Assembly (NCBI GenBank): GCA_945870325.1
Contig: CAMBRQ010000007.1
Coordinates: 23,873-87,872 of the forward strand
Origin: an uncultured Dorea sp.
GTDB lineage: Bacteria > Bacillota > Clostridia > Lachnospirales > Lachnospiraceae
Length of the DNA stretch: 64,000 nucleotides
Direction of reading: 5' to 3'
Positions 25,237-34,257 of this stretch are shown here, in pieces. Position 1 is the stretch's first letter; every line of letters starts with the position of its first letter. The notes beneath the pieces were generated by a model. The model was given only the letters and a program-made list of their open reading frames with translations. It did not search any database and was not told the DNA's origin. Position numbers and translations under genes: made by a program.

Positions 25237-26541
25237 TTAGATATACAGTTTCTCTTTCAGATAGGTAATGCATCGGTTAATGGCATCGCGTCCGCCCTGG
25301 CTGCCGCCCTTGGTAATGATATGCACGCCTTCGAACTCACCTTTTAAGAATTGTCCGTACGCCGCAAGCGGCAACACCTCATCCATCAGGCTCAATCCGG
25401 CAGTCTGAAACTTCTCGCACACTGCCACCGTCACATCACCTCCACTGGTATATAATCCCTTGAAGGTCGGCTCACTCTTAAATATCCGGTAAGTAATCTC
25501 TGCAAATGCACTGTTAATCATTCCCGTCACCTTATCCAGCGAACATTCATACTGCTTCATATAAGGTTTGAAATCAATCCGGTTCTCAGGATAGATTCCA
25601 TCGCCGGTTACCGTAGATACTACGTTACGATCACACTCCTCCAGAATCAATCTGGTTACCCGCGCAATCTCCTGCTCTCTTCTCTCATCACCTTCTAAGA
25701 GTTCCTTCGTATTCACGAACACGTTATGCGTTCTCTGAGAGAGCCACAATTCTTCCATCTGTACGGTAGTATTCGGATTCACGCTTCCCACTACGGCAAG
25801 GATCTTATTCTTCTCCTTCTTCTCAGAAGGTACGATTAATTTCCTTGACAGCGTTGCGGTAAACACACCCGGATCAACCGTTACGACCTTGAGTTTGCTC
25901 CTTATTGCTGCATCCGCAATCAGATCCAGATCTTCCTGCGTCACACAGTCGATTACAAGAATCCGGCTTCCTTCGGCAACACACTTGTTCATCAGATCCG
26001 CCAGATAATGCTTGCCATGCATCAGATCCTTCATCAGAATCGATGACACCTGATACTTACTCTGCTCACGGAACAGAACTGCTGCTTCGGATACTTTTAC
26101 TGGAGTCTTTGGATCAATGGCAATATTCGTCTTATGCAGCGGAATTCCATCCACCAGCATATAGCCACCTATTACAATCCTTCCGGAAGACGGGAAGCAC
26201 GGCGCTACAATCGCTACATAATCCTCTCCAAGACAATCCAGCATCGCGTCCGTCTCACTTCCCAAGTTCCCCCTTAAAGTACTGTCGATCCTCTTTGCAT
26301 AGACCTTTACCTCGTCTCCTTTCAGAAGACTGCACACATTATGTACCCGGTTATAAGCAATCTCTGCGTCTACGCCCCGACTGTCCGTCGGATATAGTAC
26401 ACAATCGCAGTCGGACAGGGTAGACAGTTCAATCCGTTCCGTGTTCATCACCGTATATGCTTTATAATTCATCTTCTTTAGAAGTACACCGGTGGCATTG
26501 GCGCCCGTCAGGTCATCTGCTATCACAACACACTGTGGCAT
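25237..26541 (-). CDS. four-carbon acid sugar kinase (DUF1537), first copy
   Basis: The 434-residue kinase has the N-terminal sugar-acid domain (CVVIADDLTGANATGVLLKK) and the C-terminal nucleotide-binding domain (LYTSGGDVTVAVCEKF, ITKGGSQGGRDAI). DUF1537 kinases phosphorylate D-threonate, D-erythronate or related C4 acids at O4 using ATP. Being next to pdxA2, this copy is the best candidate for the DtnK-type kinase feeding it. AAAGGAGG precedes the ATG. Confidence 0.88.
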   Translation of the reverse strand: MPQCVVIADDLTGANATGVLLKKMNYKAYTVMNTERIELSTLSDCDCVLYPTDSRGVDAEIAYNRVHNVCSLLKGDEVKVYAKRIDSTLRGNLGSETDAMLDCLGEDYVAIVAPCFPSSGRIVIGGYMLVDGIPLHKTNIAIDPKTPVKVSEAAVLFREQSKYQVSSILMKDLMHGKHYLADLMNKCVAEGSRILVIDCVTQEDLDLIADAAIRSKLKVVTVDPGVFTATLSRKLIVPSEKKEKNKILAVVGSVNPNTTVQMEELWLSQRTHNVFVNTKELLEGDERREQEIARVTRLILEECDRNVVSTVTGDGIYPENRIDFKPYMKQYECSLDKVTGMINSAFAEITYRIFKSEPTFKGLYTSGGDVTVAVCEKFQTAGLSLMDEVLPLAAYGQFLKGEFEGVHIITKGGSQGGRDAINRCITYLKEKLYI

Positions 26542-26658
26542 AACCAGCCTCCTTTCACAAAAAACTCATTGTTCTTTTATGTCAATTTAATCTATTTTTT
26601 ATCAATGTTTTCGGCTAATCGCACAATTAAAATGTTTGTTTTTGTTCACATTAGACAA

Positions 26659-28083
26659 CTATTCGTTCATCAGTACCTCTACGGCTTCTTTTAAGGTTGT
26701 AATCTCGCCAACATTTCCCGGGAAGATTACATACGGTGTCATCGGGAATTTGCTCTCTTCCCCAGTCTGCCATACCGGAATTCCAGGCTTGATCTGTCCC
26801 AGCACATTGGCTTTCTTAACAGCAAGTGCTTTGGTTCCTACATCACTAGAGGTAATTCCACCTTTCGCAATGACGAAACTCGGTGTAATGCTTAAGCGCC
26901 CAACCAGTGACTGTACCGCATCAGAGATCTTAACAGACAATCTAAGTTCATCCTCCTTATCACCGGTATCAGCCGTAATCAATGCACGCGTAGTATAGCA
27001 GCACACTGTTTTTCCTGCTTTGATGCATTCCTCTTCTTTGTCAAGGCATCTCTGCACCTCTACCTCGAATGCAGCATCATCTTTTACTAAAGTTGCATCC
27101 AATTCGATGAATTCAATATCAGACAGTTCTTTTAATGCTTCCACCTGCTTGGTTGTCTTGTCTGTATGAGAACCTACTACAACGATTCCGCCATTTGAAG
27201 TTTCTTTCACTACCATCTGCTTTCTGGTAAGAAGCGGCTGGTCCGTGACTGCTCCCATCACTTTTACGATTGCTGCTGCAGTACGGAACATGAATACTTT
27301 ACCTTTAGCCATCGCACGATACAGCGCAACACAGAATACTTTTACATCCACATAATCTACTGCATTTACGATAATCTTGTTAAAATCTTTCACTTCCATT
27401 AACTGCGCTTCAATCTTATCAATATCCATATTGTGGATATCCTCAAGAGAGATGCAGGTAACATCAGATGCCTTATATGCTCCCTTCGTCTTCTCTTCTA
27501 CATATTCCGGCATAGTTGCTGCCGTGTAGCCAAATGTCTTATCCTTTGCAAATTCTGTCTCATTCGCCGGAACAAGTTCATCGCCATATTTTACATAGTG
27601 TACATTCTCGATGGTAAAACGTCCACCTTCCTTGAAGAAAGGACACAGAATCTCTCCATCAATCGTCTTACCTGTATTCTTCTCGTAATTACTCTTCAGA
27701 AGTTCCGTCTCCAGTGGATAATGACCACGAAGCGTACTGTCACTGCGACTGATAAATATGTATTCTTTTCCAGTCTCTTTTGCAACTTCGTCTACAACTG
27801 CTGCGATCTCATTGTGAGCTTTTGTTGTCTGTTCTACGGTAAATCCTCTGGAATTCGTCAATACATAGAACAGGTTGTTCTCTTCTTCAAATCCCTGACG
27901 GATACTGTCCTTCTCCCAGTTGGTATATACTGAGATGTCATGAACCGTCTGAACTCCCGTCGGGTCGTCATCCAATACAACGATTTTCTTGTTGTTTGCT
28001 TCAATTTCATTCTTTAACAGACCATCAATATATTCTTCGTCAATTTTCTTATATGAAGTTAACACTTCCACATTGATTGCCAT
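26659..28083 (-). CDS. four-carbon acid sugar kinase (DUF1537), second copy
   Basis: The 474-residue protein is a second DUF1537 kinase, longer than and only distantly similar to the first. Landmarks are KIVVLDDDPTGVQTVHDI at the N-terminus, SRSDSTLRGHYPLE, GGIVVVGSHTDKTTKQ and the C-terminal IAKGGITSSDVG with PGNVGEITTL. It resembles the OtnK branch that acts with LtnD-type dehydrogenases. No OtnC aldolase or OtnI isomerase is in the window, so the route after this kinase is incomplete here. AGGAGG precedes the start. Confidence 0.87.
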   Translation of the reverse strand: MAINVEVLTSYKKIDEEYIDGLLKNEIEANNKKIVVLDDDPTGVQTVHDISVYTNWEKDSIRQGFEEENNLFYVLTNSRGFTVEQTTKAHNEIAAVVDEVAKETGKEYIFISRSDSTLRGHYPLETELLKSNYEKNTGKTIDGEILCPFFKEGGRFTIENVHYVKYGDELVPANETEFAKDKTFGYTAATMPEYVEEKTKGAYKASDVTCISLEDIHNMDIDKIEAQLMEVKDFNKIIVNAVDYVDVKVFCVALYRAMAKGKVFMFRTAAAIVKVMGAVTDQPLLTRKQMVVKETSNGGIVVVGSHTDKTTKQVEALKELSDIEFIELDATLVKDDAAFEVEVQRCLDKEEECIKAGKTVCCYTTRALITADTGDKEDELRLSVKISDAVQSLVGRLSITPSFVIAKGGITSSDVGTKALAVKKANVLGQIKPGIPVWQTGEESKFPMTPYVIFPGNVGEITTLKEAVEVLMNE

Positions 28084-28178
28084 ATTTTCTTCCTCCTAAC
28101 CAGACTCATTTTCGTCAAATAGCCTTAAACCACATATAAACATTGGCTTCTGCCACGACCATCCGCTATGACTAAGGC

Positions 28179-29066
28179 TTAGTCGAATTTTTTAACTTCT
28201 ACATCTGCCAGTTTTTCAAAATACTGTACGATTCCGCCGTGATCATCATTCATATGTCCGTGAATCTTCAATGACTGAAGAATCTCATATAACTGTGCTG
28301 TATATGGAATCGGAACGTCGATGGAATGTGCTGTATTTACAACGTTCTTAATATCTTTGTGGTTGATACGGATCGGTCCGCCCGGTTTGAAATTACGCTC
28401 TACGATCATTGGAATCTTAGCATCCAGAACTGCACTTCCTGCAAGTCCTCCACGGATTGCTTCGTATACCTTCTGCGGATCTGCGCCAGCCTTTGTAGCC
28501 AGAACGAATGCTTCTGATACAACTGCGATTGTGTTGTTAACGATTACCTGATTCGCTAACTTTGTAACACTTCCGCTTCCGGATGCACCGATCAACAATG
28601 CAGAAGATCCTAAGATATCAAAATACTCTTTCATTGCATTGAAATCTTCTTCATCTCCGCCAGCCATGATTGCAAGTGTTCCAGCAATTGCTCCCGGCTC
28701 CCCGCCAGATACAGGAGCATCCACAAATCCAACTCCTTTTTCCTTCAGACCGTTGTAGCATTCCTGAGATTCTACAGGAGTAACGGAACTCATATCACAT
28801 ACAACGGTTCCCGCCTTAATTGTAGATGCAACTCCATTCTCGCCAAATAAGATAGACTTCGTAATCTCTCCGCTTGGAACCATAATGATGATTCTCTCAC
28901 ACGCTGCTCCAATCTCAGCATATGAACCCTCCGTTGCACCTGCAGCAACAACGTCTGCAACTGCTTCTTTGTTCAGGTCGGCAACCATCAGGTCTACGCC
29001 TGCCTTCAGCATGTTCTTTGCCATTGGTCTTCCCATGATACCAAGTCCAATAAATCCTACTTTCAT
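28179..29066 (-). CDS. NAD-dependent 3-hydroxyacid dehydrogenase, LtnD/GarR-like
   Basis: The 295-residue beta-hydroxyacid dehydrogenase has the Rossmann motif GFIGLGIMGRPMAKNML, the substrate loop FVDAPVSGGEPGAIAGTL and the catalytic-lysine block GSVTKLANQVIVNNTI. Members reduce tartronate semialdehyde (GarR) or oxidise L-threonate/D-erythronate at C2 (LtnD). With two acid-sugar kinases downstream, an LtnD role is favoured but not proven. It is the first gene of the cluster, under a promoter that contains a GntR-type palindrome. Confidence 0.82.
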   Translation of the reverse strand: MKVGFIGLGIMGRPMAKNMLKAGVDLMVADLNKEAVADVVAAGATEGSYAEIGAACERIIIMVPSGEITKSILFGENGVASTIKAGTVVCDMSSVTPVESQECYNGLKEKGVGFVDAPVSGGEPGAIAGTLAIMAGGDEEDFNAMKEYFDILGSSALLIGASGSGSVTKLANQVIVNNTIAVVSEAFVLATKAGADPQKVYEAIRGGLAGSAVLDAKIPMIVERNFKPGGPIRINHKDIKNVVNTAHSIDVPIPYTAQLYEILQSLKIHGHMNDDHGGIVQYFEKLADVEVKKFD

Positions 29067-29170
29067 TCTTTTTACTTCCTTTCTTTTTTGATTTCACTTT
29101 TGATTACATTTTGTTGTCAATAAGTGTTCATTCTTGAAATAATCTGTTCATTATTTCCTTCGTTACGTTG

Positions 29171-29199
29171 ACTATACTACATACCGGTATACCGGTCAA
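29171..29199 (-). promoter_or_regulatory. promoter of the acid-sugar operon with GntR operator
   Basis: On the minus strand TTGACC (29194-29199) and TATAGT (29171-29176) are 17 bases apart. The 14-bp perfect palindrome ACCGGTATACCGGT (29183-29196), centred on GTATAC as in many FadR/FCD-type operators, occupies the -35 edge and spacer. A bound regulator would block polymerase, so repression by the divergent GntR protein is the natural reading. Confidence 0.8.
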
Positions 29200-29334
29200 G
29201 ATGTTATTTTTCTTTCTCCCTTTTCTACAGTTTTATCATTCATTTTTTGTGCATATTTGCTATATTTGTTATTTTTTTATCGTTATGATTTTAACATCTT
29301 GAACAACTATATTTATTTTCTGTAACCCTTACTA

Positions 29335-29363
29335 TTGACCGATTTTCACGATTGTTGTATGAT
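29335..29363 (+). promoter_or_regulatory. promoter of the GntR gene
   Basis: TTGACC (29335-29340) and TATGAT (29358-29363) are separated by 17 bases, about 75 bases before the GntR start. The rest of the 372-base divergent spacer is AT-rich and shows no gene. Confidence 0.7.
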
Positions 29364-29438
29364 ATTTACAGACTTTCAAATGACTTTTTTACGTCATTTT
29401 CGTTAAAAAAATATTTATATTTAATATAAGGAGTTTTT

Positions 29439-30083
29439 ATGATACCGTTAAACGAACAGGCATATCAGCATCTTCAAAATCTAATTATGCAGGGAGAACT
29501 CTCTCCTGAAAAGATCTATTCAGAGACCAAACTATCCAAAGAATTAGGCATATCCCGTACCCCATTCCGCGACGCAGTCCACAGGCTTGCCCAAGAAGGA
29601 TACATTGACATCATTCCTAGCAAAGGGATCATGCTTCATCAACTGACCCGGCAGGACATAGACGAAACCTTCCAGGTCCGCTCCGCACTAGAATGCTACT
29701 GTACTCTGCAGATTACAAAATCAGCCGTCAGACGTCCGGTAAAGAAATTATTAAAGGAGTTACACTTCCTTACAGATATGTTAAAAGATATTATGGAATC
29801 CAGTAATTCGATTGAAGAATTCTGTGACTATGATTTCCAATTTCATACGAAGATTATAGAGTATTCCGGAAATGCGCAGTTCTCTTCCATCTTCGCCACA
29901 TTCAAATATCGAATGCGCAGACTGGCGGAACTGTCACTTAAACACGAAGGTCGTATGCTGGATACGTATAATGAGCACCTGGCGATCGTGGAGGCGATGG
30001 AGAAGGGAGATGTGGAACATATCTATGAGATAACGTTGCGCCATATGGATACGGCCAGGGGAATCAACTTGGATGATTTGTAA
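29439..30083 (+). CDS. GntR family regulator, FCD (FadR-like) subfamily
   Basis: The 214-residue protein has an N-terminal winged helix (YQHLQNLIMQGELSP, LSKELGISRTPFRDAVHRLAQEGYIDI) and a C-terminal FCD ligand domain with metal-site residues (YDFQFHTKIIEYSG, EHLAIVEAMEKGD). FCD regulators usually bind sugar acids or similar ligands. It is divergent from the acid-sugar operon, whose promoter carries an ACCGGTATACCGGT palindrome, so it is the likely repressor. AAGGAG precedes the start. Confidence 0.92.
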   Translation: MIPLNEQAYQHLQNLIMQGELSPEKIYSETKLSKELGISRTPFRDAVHRLAQEGYIDIIPSKGIMLHQLTRQDIDETFQVRSALECYCTLQITKSAVRRPVKKLLKELHFLTDMLKDIMESSNSIEEFCDYDFQFHTKIIEYSGNAQFSSIFATFKYRMRRLAELSLKHEGRMLDTYNEHLAIVEAMEKGDVEHIYEITLRHMDTARGINLDDL

Positions 30084-30088
30084 GAACA

Positions 30089-30417
30089 GGGGAATTTTGT
30101 TCGTGAAGAGTCACTTGTAAAGTGTACGGCAGAGAGGGGCGGTATGGTGGGGCACATCCGACTCCAATCGCCTACAAGCCGTAAGTTCAAAAGAGGTCTG
30201 AAATTAGGCACCGACTATAGCGGACGTAAAATCTTGATGATTTTCCGCCCACGATAGTCTGGACTTCTGTACTGGTAGCACAGAAGCCCTCCTAATTCCA
30301 GACCTCTTTTTCACGAACGGCTTGTACAGCTCTTCTACGGATATGCCCCACCATACCGCCCCTCTCTACCTGACATTCTTACGTATGATCTTAACGAACG
30401 GGAAGGATTCCGGCGGG
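30089..30417 (+). repeat. palindromic box element, copy B (329 bp)
   Basis: This full-length member starts six bases after the GntR stop with GGGGAATTTT. The outer arms are GTTCGTGAAGAGTCA (30099-30113) and TGATCTTAACGAAC (30386-30399). The box GTGTACGG (30122-30129) leads into a 27-base stem (30128-30154 with 30344-30370, 26 pairs), then box CCTGACAT (30369-30376). A second long stem lies inside (30175-30208 with 30291-30324), and the apical hairpin AAAATCTTGATGATTTT is at 30228-30244. The element ends GGAAGGATTCCGGCGGG. It fills the space between the GntR and HD-domain genes. Confidence 0.85.
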
Positions 30418-30498
30418 AATGCGTGGAGAACGATGTTGGATGAATAACGGAAAATCTTGAGCGCCTAGAAATATCAAGCAGAAGGATCTATTTCTCCA

Positions 30499-31074
30499 CT
30501 ACTTCCCTTCTTCTATCTTATCCACAGAATCCTGCTCCACAGTCTTACGCAACGAACGAAGATAAGTCGAAAACTGCGCCTGTTCTTGCCCATAAGTCAT
30601 CTGAAGTTCATACTCCAACGGAAGCCAGGTATCAATCGAAGCCTCATTGTGCTGAATCAATGCCTCCATCTTATCTAATGCATGGACAATCTTGGCTTCC
30701 GGTGTCTTGTTGGCTTCTAACTCCTGGATCATGCTTAACAGTTCTTCTTGCTGTGCCGCCGGAAGTATCCCCGCCACATGCTCAATTGCTTTCGCCTCTT
30801 TCTCATGATCCGTTTTCTTCTTCTCAAAGCATGGTACATCCCCGGTCACTGCTTCGCCCAGATCATGGAACAGGCACATCTTCATAACTTTATCCATATC
30901 ACAGTCCGGGAATTCTCTTGCCATGTCTTCCTTTACAAGCCATGCAAATACACACAGACGGTATGTATGTTCTGCCACGCTCTCATGCCTTCCCGAGGAT
31001 GTCCAGGAATGTCTTGTATTGCACTTTAGTTTCTCAGCAACTGCCATAAAATCCAGCAATGTTCGGTTATCCAT
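30499..31074 (-). CDS. HD-domain phosphohydrolase, YfbR/HDDC2-like
   Basis: The 191-residue protein has the HD metal site: H36 in SVAEHTYRLC and the HD pair at residues 70-71 in LFHDLGEAVTGDVP, with a distal D in KIVHALDKMEALIQ. YfbR-type enzymes are 5'-deoxynucleotidases acting on dNMPs; the substrate here is not shown by the sequence. The ribosome site is weak. It starts 12 bases after the yjbQ stop and belongs to the same minus-strand group. Confidence 0.88.
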   Translation of the reverse strand: MDNRTLLDFMAVAEKLKCNTRHSWTSSGRHESVAEHTYRLCVFAWLVKEDMAREFPDCDMDKVMKMCLFHDLGEAVTGDVPCFEKKKTDHEKEAKAIEHVAGILPAAQQEELLSMIQELEANKTPEAKIVHALDKMEALIQHNEASIDTWLPLEYELQMTYGQEQAQFSTYLRSLRKTVEQDSVDKIEEGK

Positions 31075-31086
31075 CGTAATCTTCTT

Positions 31087-31491
31087 CTATCCTTCCATAA
31101 TCTTTACATAGAATTTTCGGTTTCTTGGACCGTCGAATTCACAGAAATACACATCCTGCCAGATTCCCAACACCAATTCGCCCCTATTTAGAATCAATGT
31201 CTGGGATGGTCCTACAAAACTAGTCTTAATATGAGCATGGGAATTCCCTTCCATATGCTGATAATAACTGGTTCTTGTCGGGAATGCTTCTTCCAGTCCA
31301 TACAGCATATCGTGTACTACATCCGGGTCAGCATTCTCATTAATGGTGAAACCTGCGGTAGTATGCGGAGAATACACTACCACAATCCCATTCTGGATGC
31401 CGCTTTTTTCAATATCCTCCCGGATCATGTTCGTCACTTTCGCCATCTGCTGTGCACTTTTTGTCGAGATACGGTGTTCAAATAAGTTCAT
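31087..31491 (-). CDS. YjbQ family protein
   Basis: The 134-residue protein belongs to the YjbQ/UPF0047 family: NGIVVVYSPHTTAGFTINENADPDV with the conserved His and Thr, then HMEGNSHAHIKTSFVGPS and GELVLGIWQDVYFCEFDGPR. E. coli YjbQ has weak secondary thiamine-phosphate synthase activity; the physiological role is open. GGAGGGCAG precedes the ATG. Neighbours are the HD and patatin genes. Confidence 0.93.
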   Translation of the reverse strand: MNLFEHRISTKSAQQMAKVTNMIREDIEKSGIQNGIVVVYSPHTTAGFTINENADPDVVHDMLYGLEEAFPTRTSYYQHMEGNSHAHIKTSFVGPSQTLILNRGELVLGIWQDVYFCEFDGPRNRKFYVKIMEG

Positions 31492-31511
31492 AATCTGCCC
31501 TCCATACTTTC

Positions 31512-32369
31512 TTATATTTCCAGATAATCCTTAAGCGCCTGATACTCTCTCTTCATCAGATAATATCCATGATTATAGAAATGCATCAGTGCATCATAAT
31601 TCTTCTCAAGCCTAGATACTGTCGGAATCAAAGGTCTCAACACGAATATCTTCCCTTCTCTTTCCAGTTTCTCAATCAACTTCACTTGCTGATTGTACAC
31701 ATAATTCCTCCGAATTGTTGTGCGTACCAGATTCGGATATGTCTTATAGGCTTTTCGATAGAGATCCGCGACTGCCCTGGAAGTAGGTTTCTTATGGTAT
31801 CCCGGATTCCTGGTCAGAATCAGAACTACTTTATCGTTTCCTAATTCCAATGCTCTCTTTACTGGAATCGAATCTGCCAGACCGCCATCCAAATAAGGGA
31901 TTCCATCTACATTTACGATTGGCGAAACCAATGGCATACTACTGGATGCACGGCAGATCTTCATCAGACGGTCTCTATCGCTTCTTTCCGTCATATATTC
32001 TGCCTGTCCCGTCTCGCAATTCGTTGTTACAATCTCGCATTCCATCTCAGATGCAAAATACGTATCATAATCAAACGGGAAGAATCCATTCGGGTATTTG
32101 TCAAATATCATATCCATATCCATCAGGCTCTTCTCTTTGATGAATTTCGAAAAGCCATGATAATAATTATATTCCTTCTCTCTGTGAATCATACAATCCC
32201 TGGTTCTGCCCGGCTGTCTGGATACATAGTCTACTCCATTGCAAGAACCGGCGGACACACCGATCACATGGGACAGATACAGATCCTGCTCCATCAGATA
32301 ATCTAAAACGCCTGAAGTGAACACCCCTCTGGTCGCCCCACCTTCAAGTACAATTGTTGCTTTTGTCAT
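31512..32369 (-). CDS. patatin-like phospholipase family protein
   Basis: The 285-residue protein has the patatin catalytic dyad: the oxyanion loop EGGATRGVF at residues 9-17, nucleophile S39 in IGVSAGSCNG and D161 in YLDGGLADS. It resembles the bacterial YjjU-type patatins of about 280-290 residues. Such proteins are lipid acyl hydrolases; no signal peptide is seen, so it acts from the cytoplasm. Its 5' region is divergent from the ABC-F gene. Confidence 0.9.
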   Translation of the reverse strand: MTKATIVLEGGATRGVFTSGVLDYLMEQDLYLSHVIGVSAGSCNGVDYVSRQPGRTRDCMIHREKEYNYYHGFSKFIKEKSLMDMDMIFDKYPNGFFPFDYDTYFASEMECEIVTTNCETGQAEYMTERSDRDRLMKICRASSSMPLVSPIVNVDGIPYLDGGLADSIPVKRALELGNDKVVLILTRNPGYHKKPTSRAVADLYRKAYKTYPNLVRTTIRRNYVYNQQVKLIEKLEREGKIFVLRPLIPTVSRLEKNYDALMHFYNHGYYLMKREYQALKDYLEI

Positions 32370-32559
32370 AATCTATACCCCACTTTCTTATCTGCTATTA
32401 TATACCATTTTTCCTATAAAAAAACTGAAAGTTTTATTAAGTCACTATATTTCAATGATATCGAAACATAACAACTTGCTATTTTCTGGTATATTTGATA
32501 ATATAAGCAAGGTATATAAATATGAATCATTTTCAAACAAGAAGGAGTATGTAACTGCT

Positions 32560-34194
32560 ATGATTAGTACAAGCAATGTAACACTACGTGTTGGAAAAAA
32601 AGCCCTGTTTGAAGACGTCAATATCAAATTCACCGAAGGAAACTGCTACGGTCTGATCGGTGCCAACGGTGCCGGAAAGTCTACATTCCTTAAGATTCTT
32701 TCCGGTCAGTTAGAGCCAAGCAAAGGCGAGGTTATCATTACCCCCGGCGAGCGTCTCTCTTTCCTTCAGCAGGATCACTTTAAATACGACGAATACCCTG
32801 TTCTTGACACGGTCATGATGGGAAATGCACGTCTCTATGAGATTATGAAAGAAAAAGAAGTCATCTACGCCAAAGAAGACTTTACCGATGAAGATGGAAT
32901 CAAAGCCAGCGAATTGGAAGCAGAATTCGCCGCTATGAACGGATGGGAAGCAGAATCCGATGCTGCAACACTTCTGAATGGTCTTGGCATCCCGACTGAG
33001 ATGCACTATGAGATCATGCAGAACTTAAATGGACCAGAAAAAGTCAAGGTGCTTCTTGCTCAAGCGCTTTTTGGCAATCCGGACATTCTTCTTTTGGATG
33101 AGCCTACCAACCACTTAGATCTGGATGCGATTGCATGGCTGGAAGAATTCCTGATTAACTTCGACAATACGGTTATCGTAGTATCCCATGACCGCTACTT
33201 CCTGAATAAAGTCTGTACACAGATTGCAGACATCGACTACGGCAAGATCAAACTTTACGCTGGTAACTATGACTTCTGGTATGAGTCCAGCCAGTTATTG
33301 ATCCGTCAGATGAAGGAAGCAAATAAGAAGAAAGAAGAAAAGATCAAAGAACTTCAGGAGTTCATCTCCAGGTTCAGCGCCAACGCTTCCAAGTCCAAGC
33401 AGGCAACTTCCAGAAAGCGTGCGCTGGAGAAGATCCAGTTGGATGATATCCAGCCATCCAGCCGTAAGTATCCTTATATTGATTTCCGTCCTAACCGCGA
33501 GATTGGTAACGAGGTTCTTACCGTAGATGGATTAAGCAAGACAATTGACGGAGAGAAAGTCTTAGACAACATCTCTTTTACTTTGGGTCATGATGACAAA
33601 GTTGCTTTCGTAGGAAGCAATGAACTTGCCAAAACTACCCTGTTCCAGATTCTCGCAGGCGAGATGGAGCCGGATGAAGGAACTTATAAATGGGGAATCA
33701 CCACTTCCCAGGCATATTTCCCTCTGGACAGCGGCGCCGAATTCGACAACGACTACACTATCGTTGAGTGGCTGACCCAGTATTCTGAAGAAAAGGACGT
33801 CACCTATGTACGTGGTTTCCTGGGACGTATGCTCTTCTCCGGAGATGATGGAGTAAAGAGAGTAAATGTACTTTCCGGTGGCGAGAAGGTACGCTGCCTC
33901 TTATCCAAGATGATGATCTCCGGAGCCAACGTATTGCTCCTTGATGAGCCTACCAACCACTTGGATATGGAAAGCATCACCGCTCTTAATAACGGTATGA
34001 TCAAATTCCCTGGTGTAATCTTATTCTCATCCAGAGACCACCAGATCGTACAGACCACTGCGAACCGTATCATGGAGATCGTTCCGGGCGGCAAATTGAT
34101 CGACAAGATCACTACCTACGATGAATATCTGGAAAGCGATGAGATGGCAAGAAAGAGACAGACATATACTGTACAGCAGGAAGAGGACGACTAA
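32560..34194 (+). CDS. ABC-F family ATPase (duplicated ATP-binding cassettes)
   Basis: The 544-residue protein has two ABC domains joined by a charged linker and no membrane segments, as in translation-associated ABC-F proteins of the YbiT-like branch. Cassette 1 has Walker A GANGAGKSTFL and Walker B DILLLDEPTNHLD; its signature is degenerate (LNGPEKVKVLLAQ). Cassette 2 has an altered Walker A (GSNELAKTTLF, Ala for the last Gly) but a good LSGGEKVRCLL signature. These deviations look typical of this subgroup rather than damage. The start at 32560 follows AAGGAG; an upstream in-frame extension lies in the patatin promoter region. Confidence 0.92.
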   Translation: MISTSNVTLRVGKKALFEDVNIKFTEGNCYGLIGANGAGKSTFLKILSGQLEPSKGEVIITPGERLSFLQQDHFKYDEYPVLDTVMMGNARLYEIMKEKEVIYAKEDFTDEDGIKASELEAEFAAMNGWEAESDAATLLNGLGIPTEMHYEIMQNLNGPEKVKVLLAQALFGNPDILLLDEPTNHLDLDAIAWLEEFLINFDNTVIVVSHDRYFLNKVCTQIADIDYGKIKLYAGNYDFWYESSQLLIRQMKEANKKKEEKIKELQEFISRFSANASKSKQATSRKRALEKIQLDDIQPSSRKYPYIDFRPNREIGNEVLTVDGLSKTIDGEKVLDNISFTLGHDDKVAFVGSNELAKTTLFQILAGEMEPDEGTYKWGITTSQAYFPLDSGAEFDNDYTIVEWLTQYSEEKDVTYVRGFLGRMLFSGDDGVKRVNVLSGGEKVRCLLSKMMISGANVLLLDEPTNHLDMESITALNNGMIKFPGVILFSSRDHQIVQTTANRIMEIVPGGKLIDKITTYDEYLESDEMARKRQTYTVQQEEDD

Positions 34195-34210
34195 GTACCC
34201 GAAGCAAACT

Positions 34211-34246
34211 AATGGCAGATTCCCAAGAGAGAATCTGCCATTTTAA
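34211..34246 (+). terminator. terminator after the ABC-F gene
   Basis: AATGGCAGATTC (34211-34222) pairs perfectly with GAATCTGCCATT (34231-34242) across an eight-base loop, followed by TTAAATT. It may also serve the convergent gene at 34258. Confidence 0.75.
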
Positions 34247-34257
34247 ATTCTATCATT

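Noticed and set aside
26636..26998. Plus-strand hydrophobic frames opposite transporters and kinases (also 23036-24193, 54521-55186 minus)
   Set aside because: Low-complexity antisense frames of well-supported genes with no ribosome sites.
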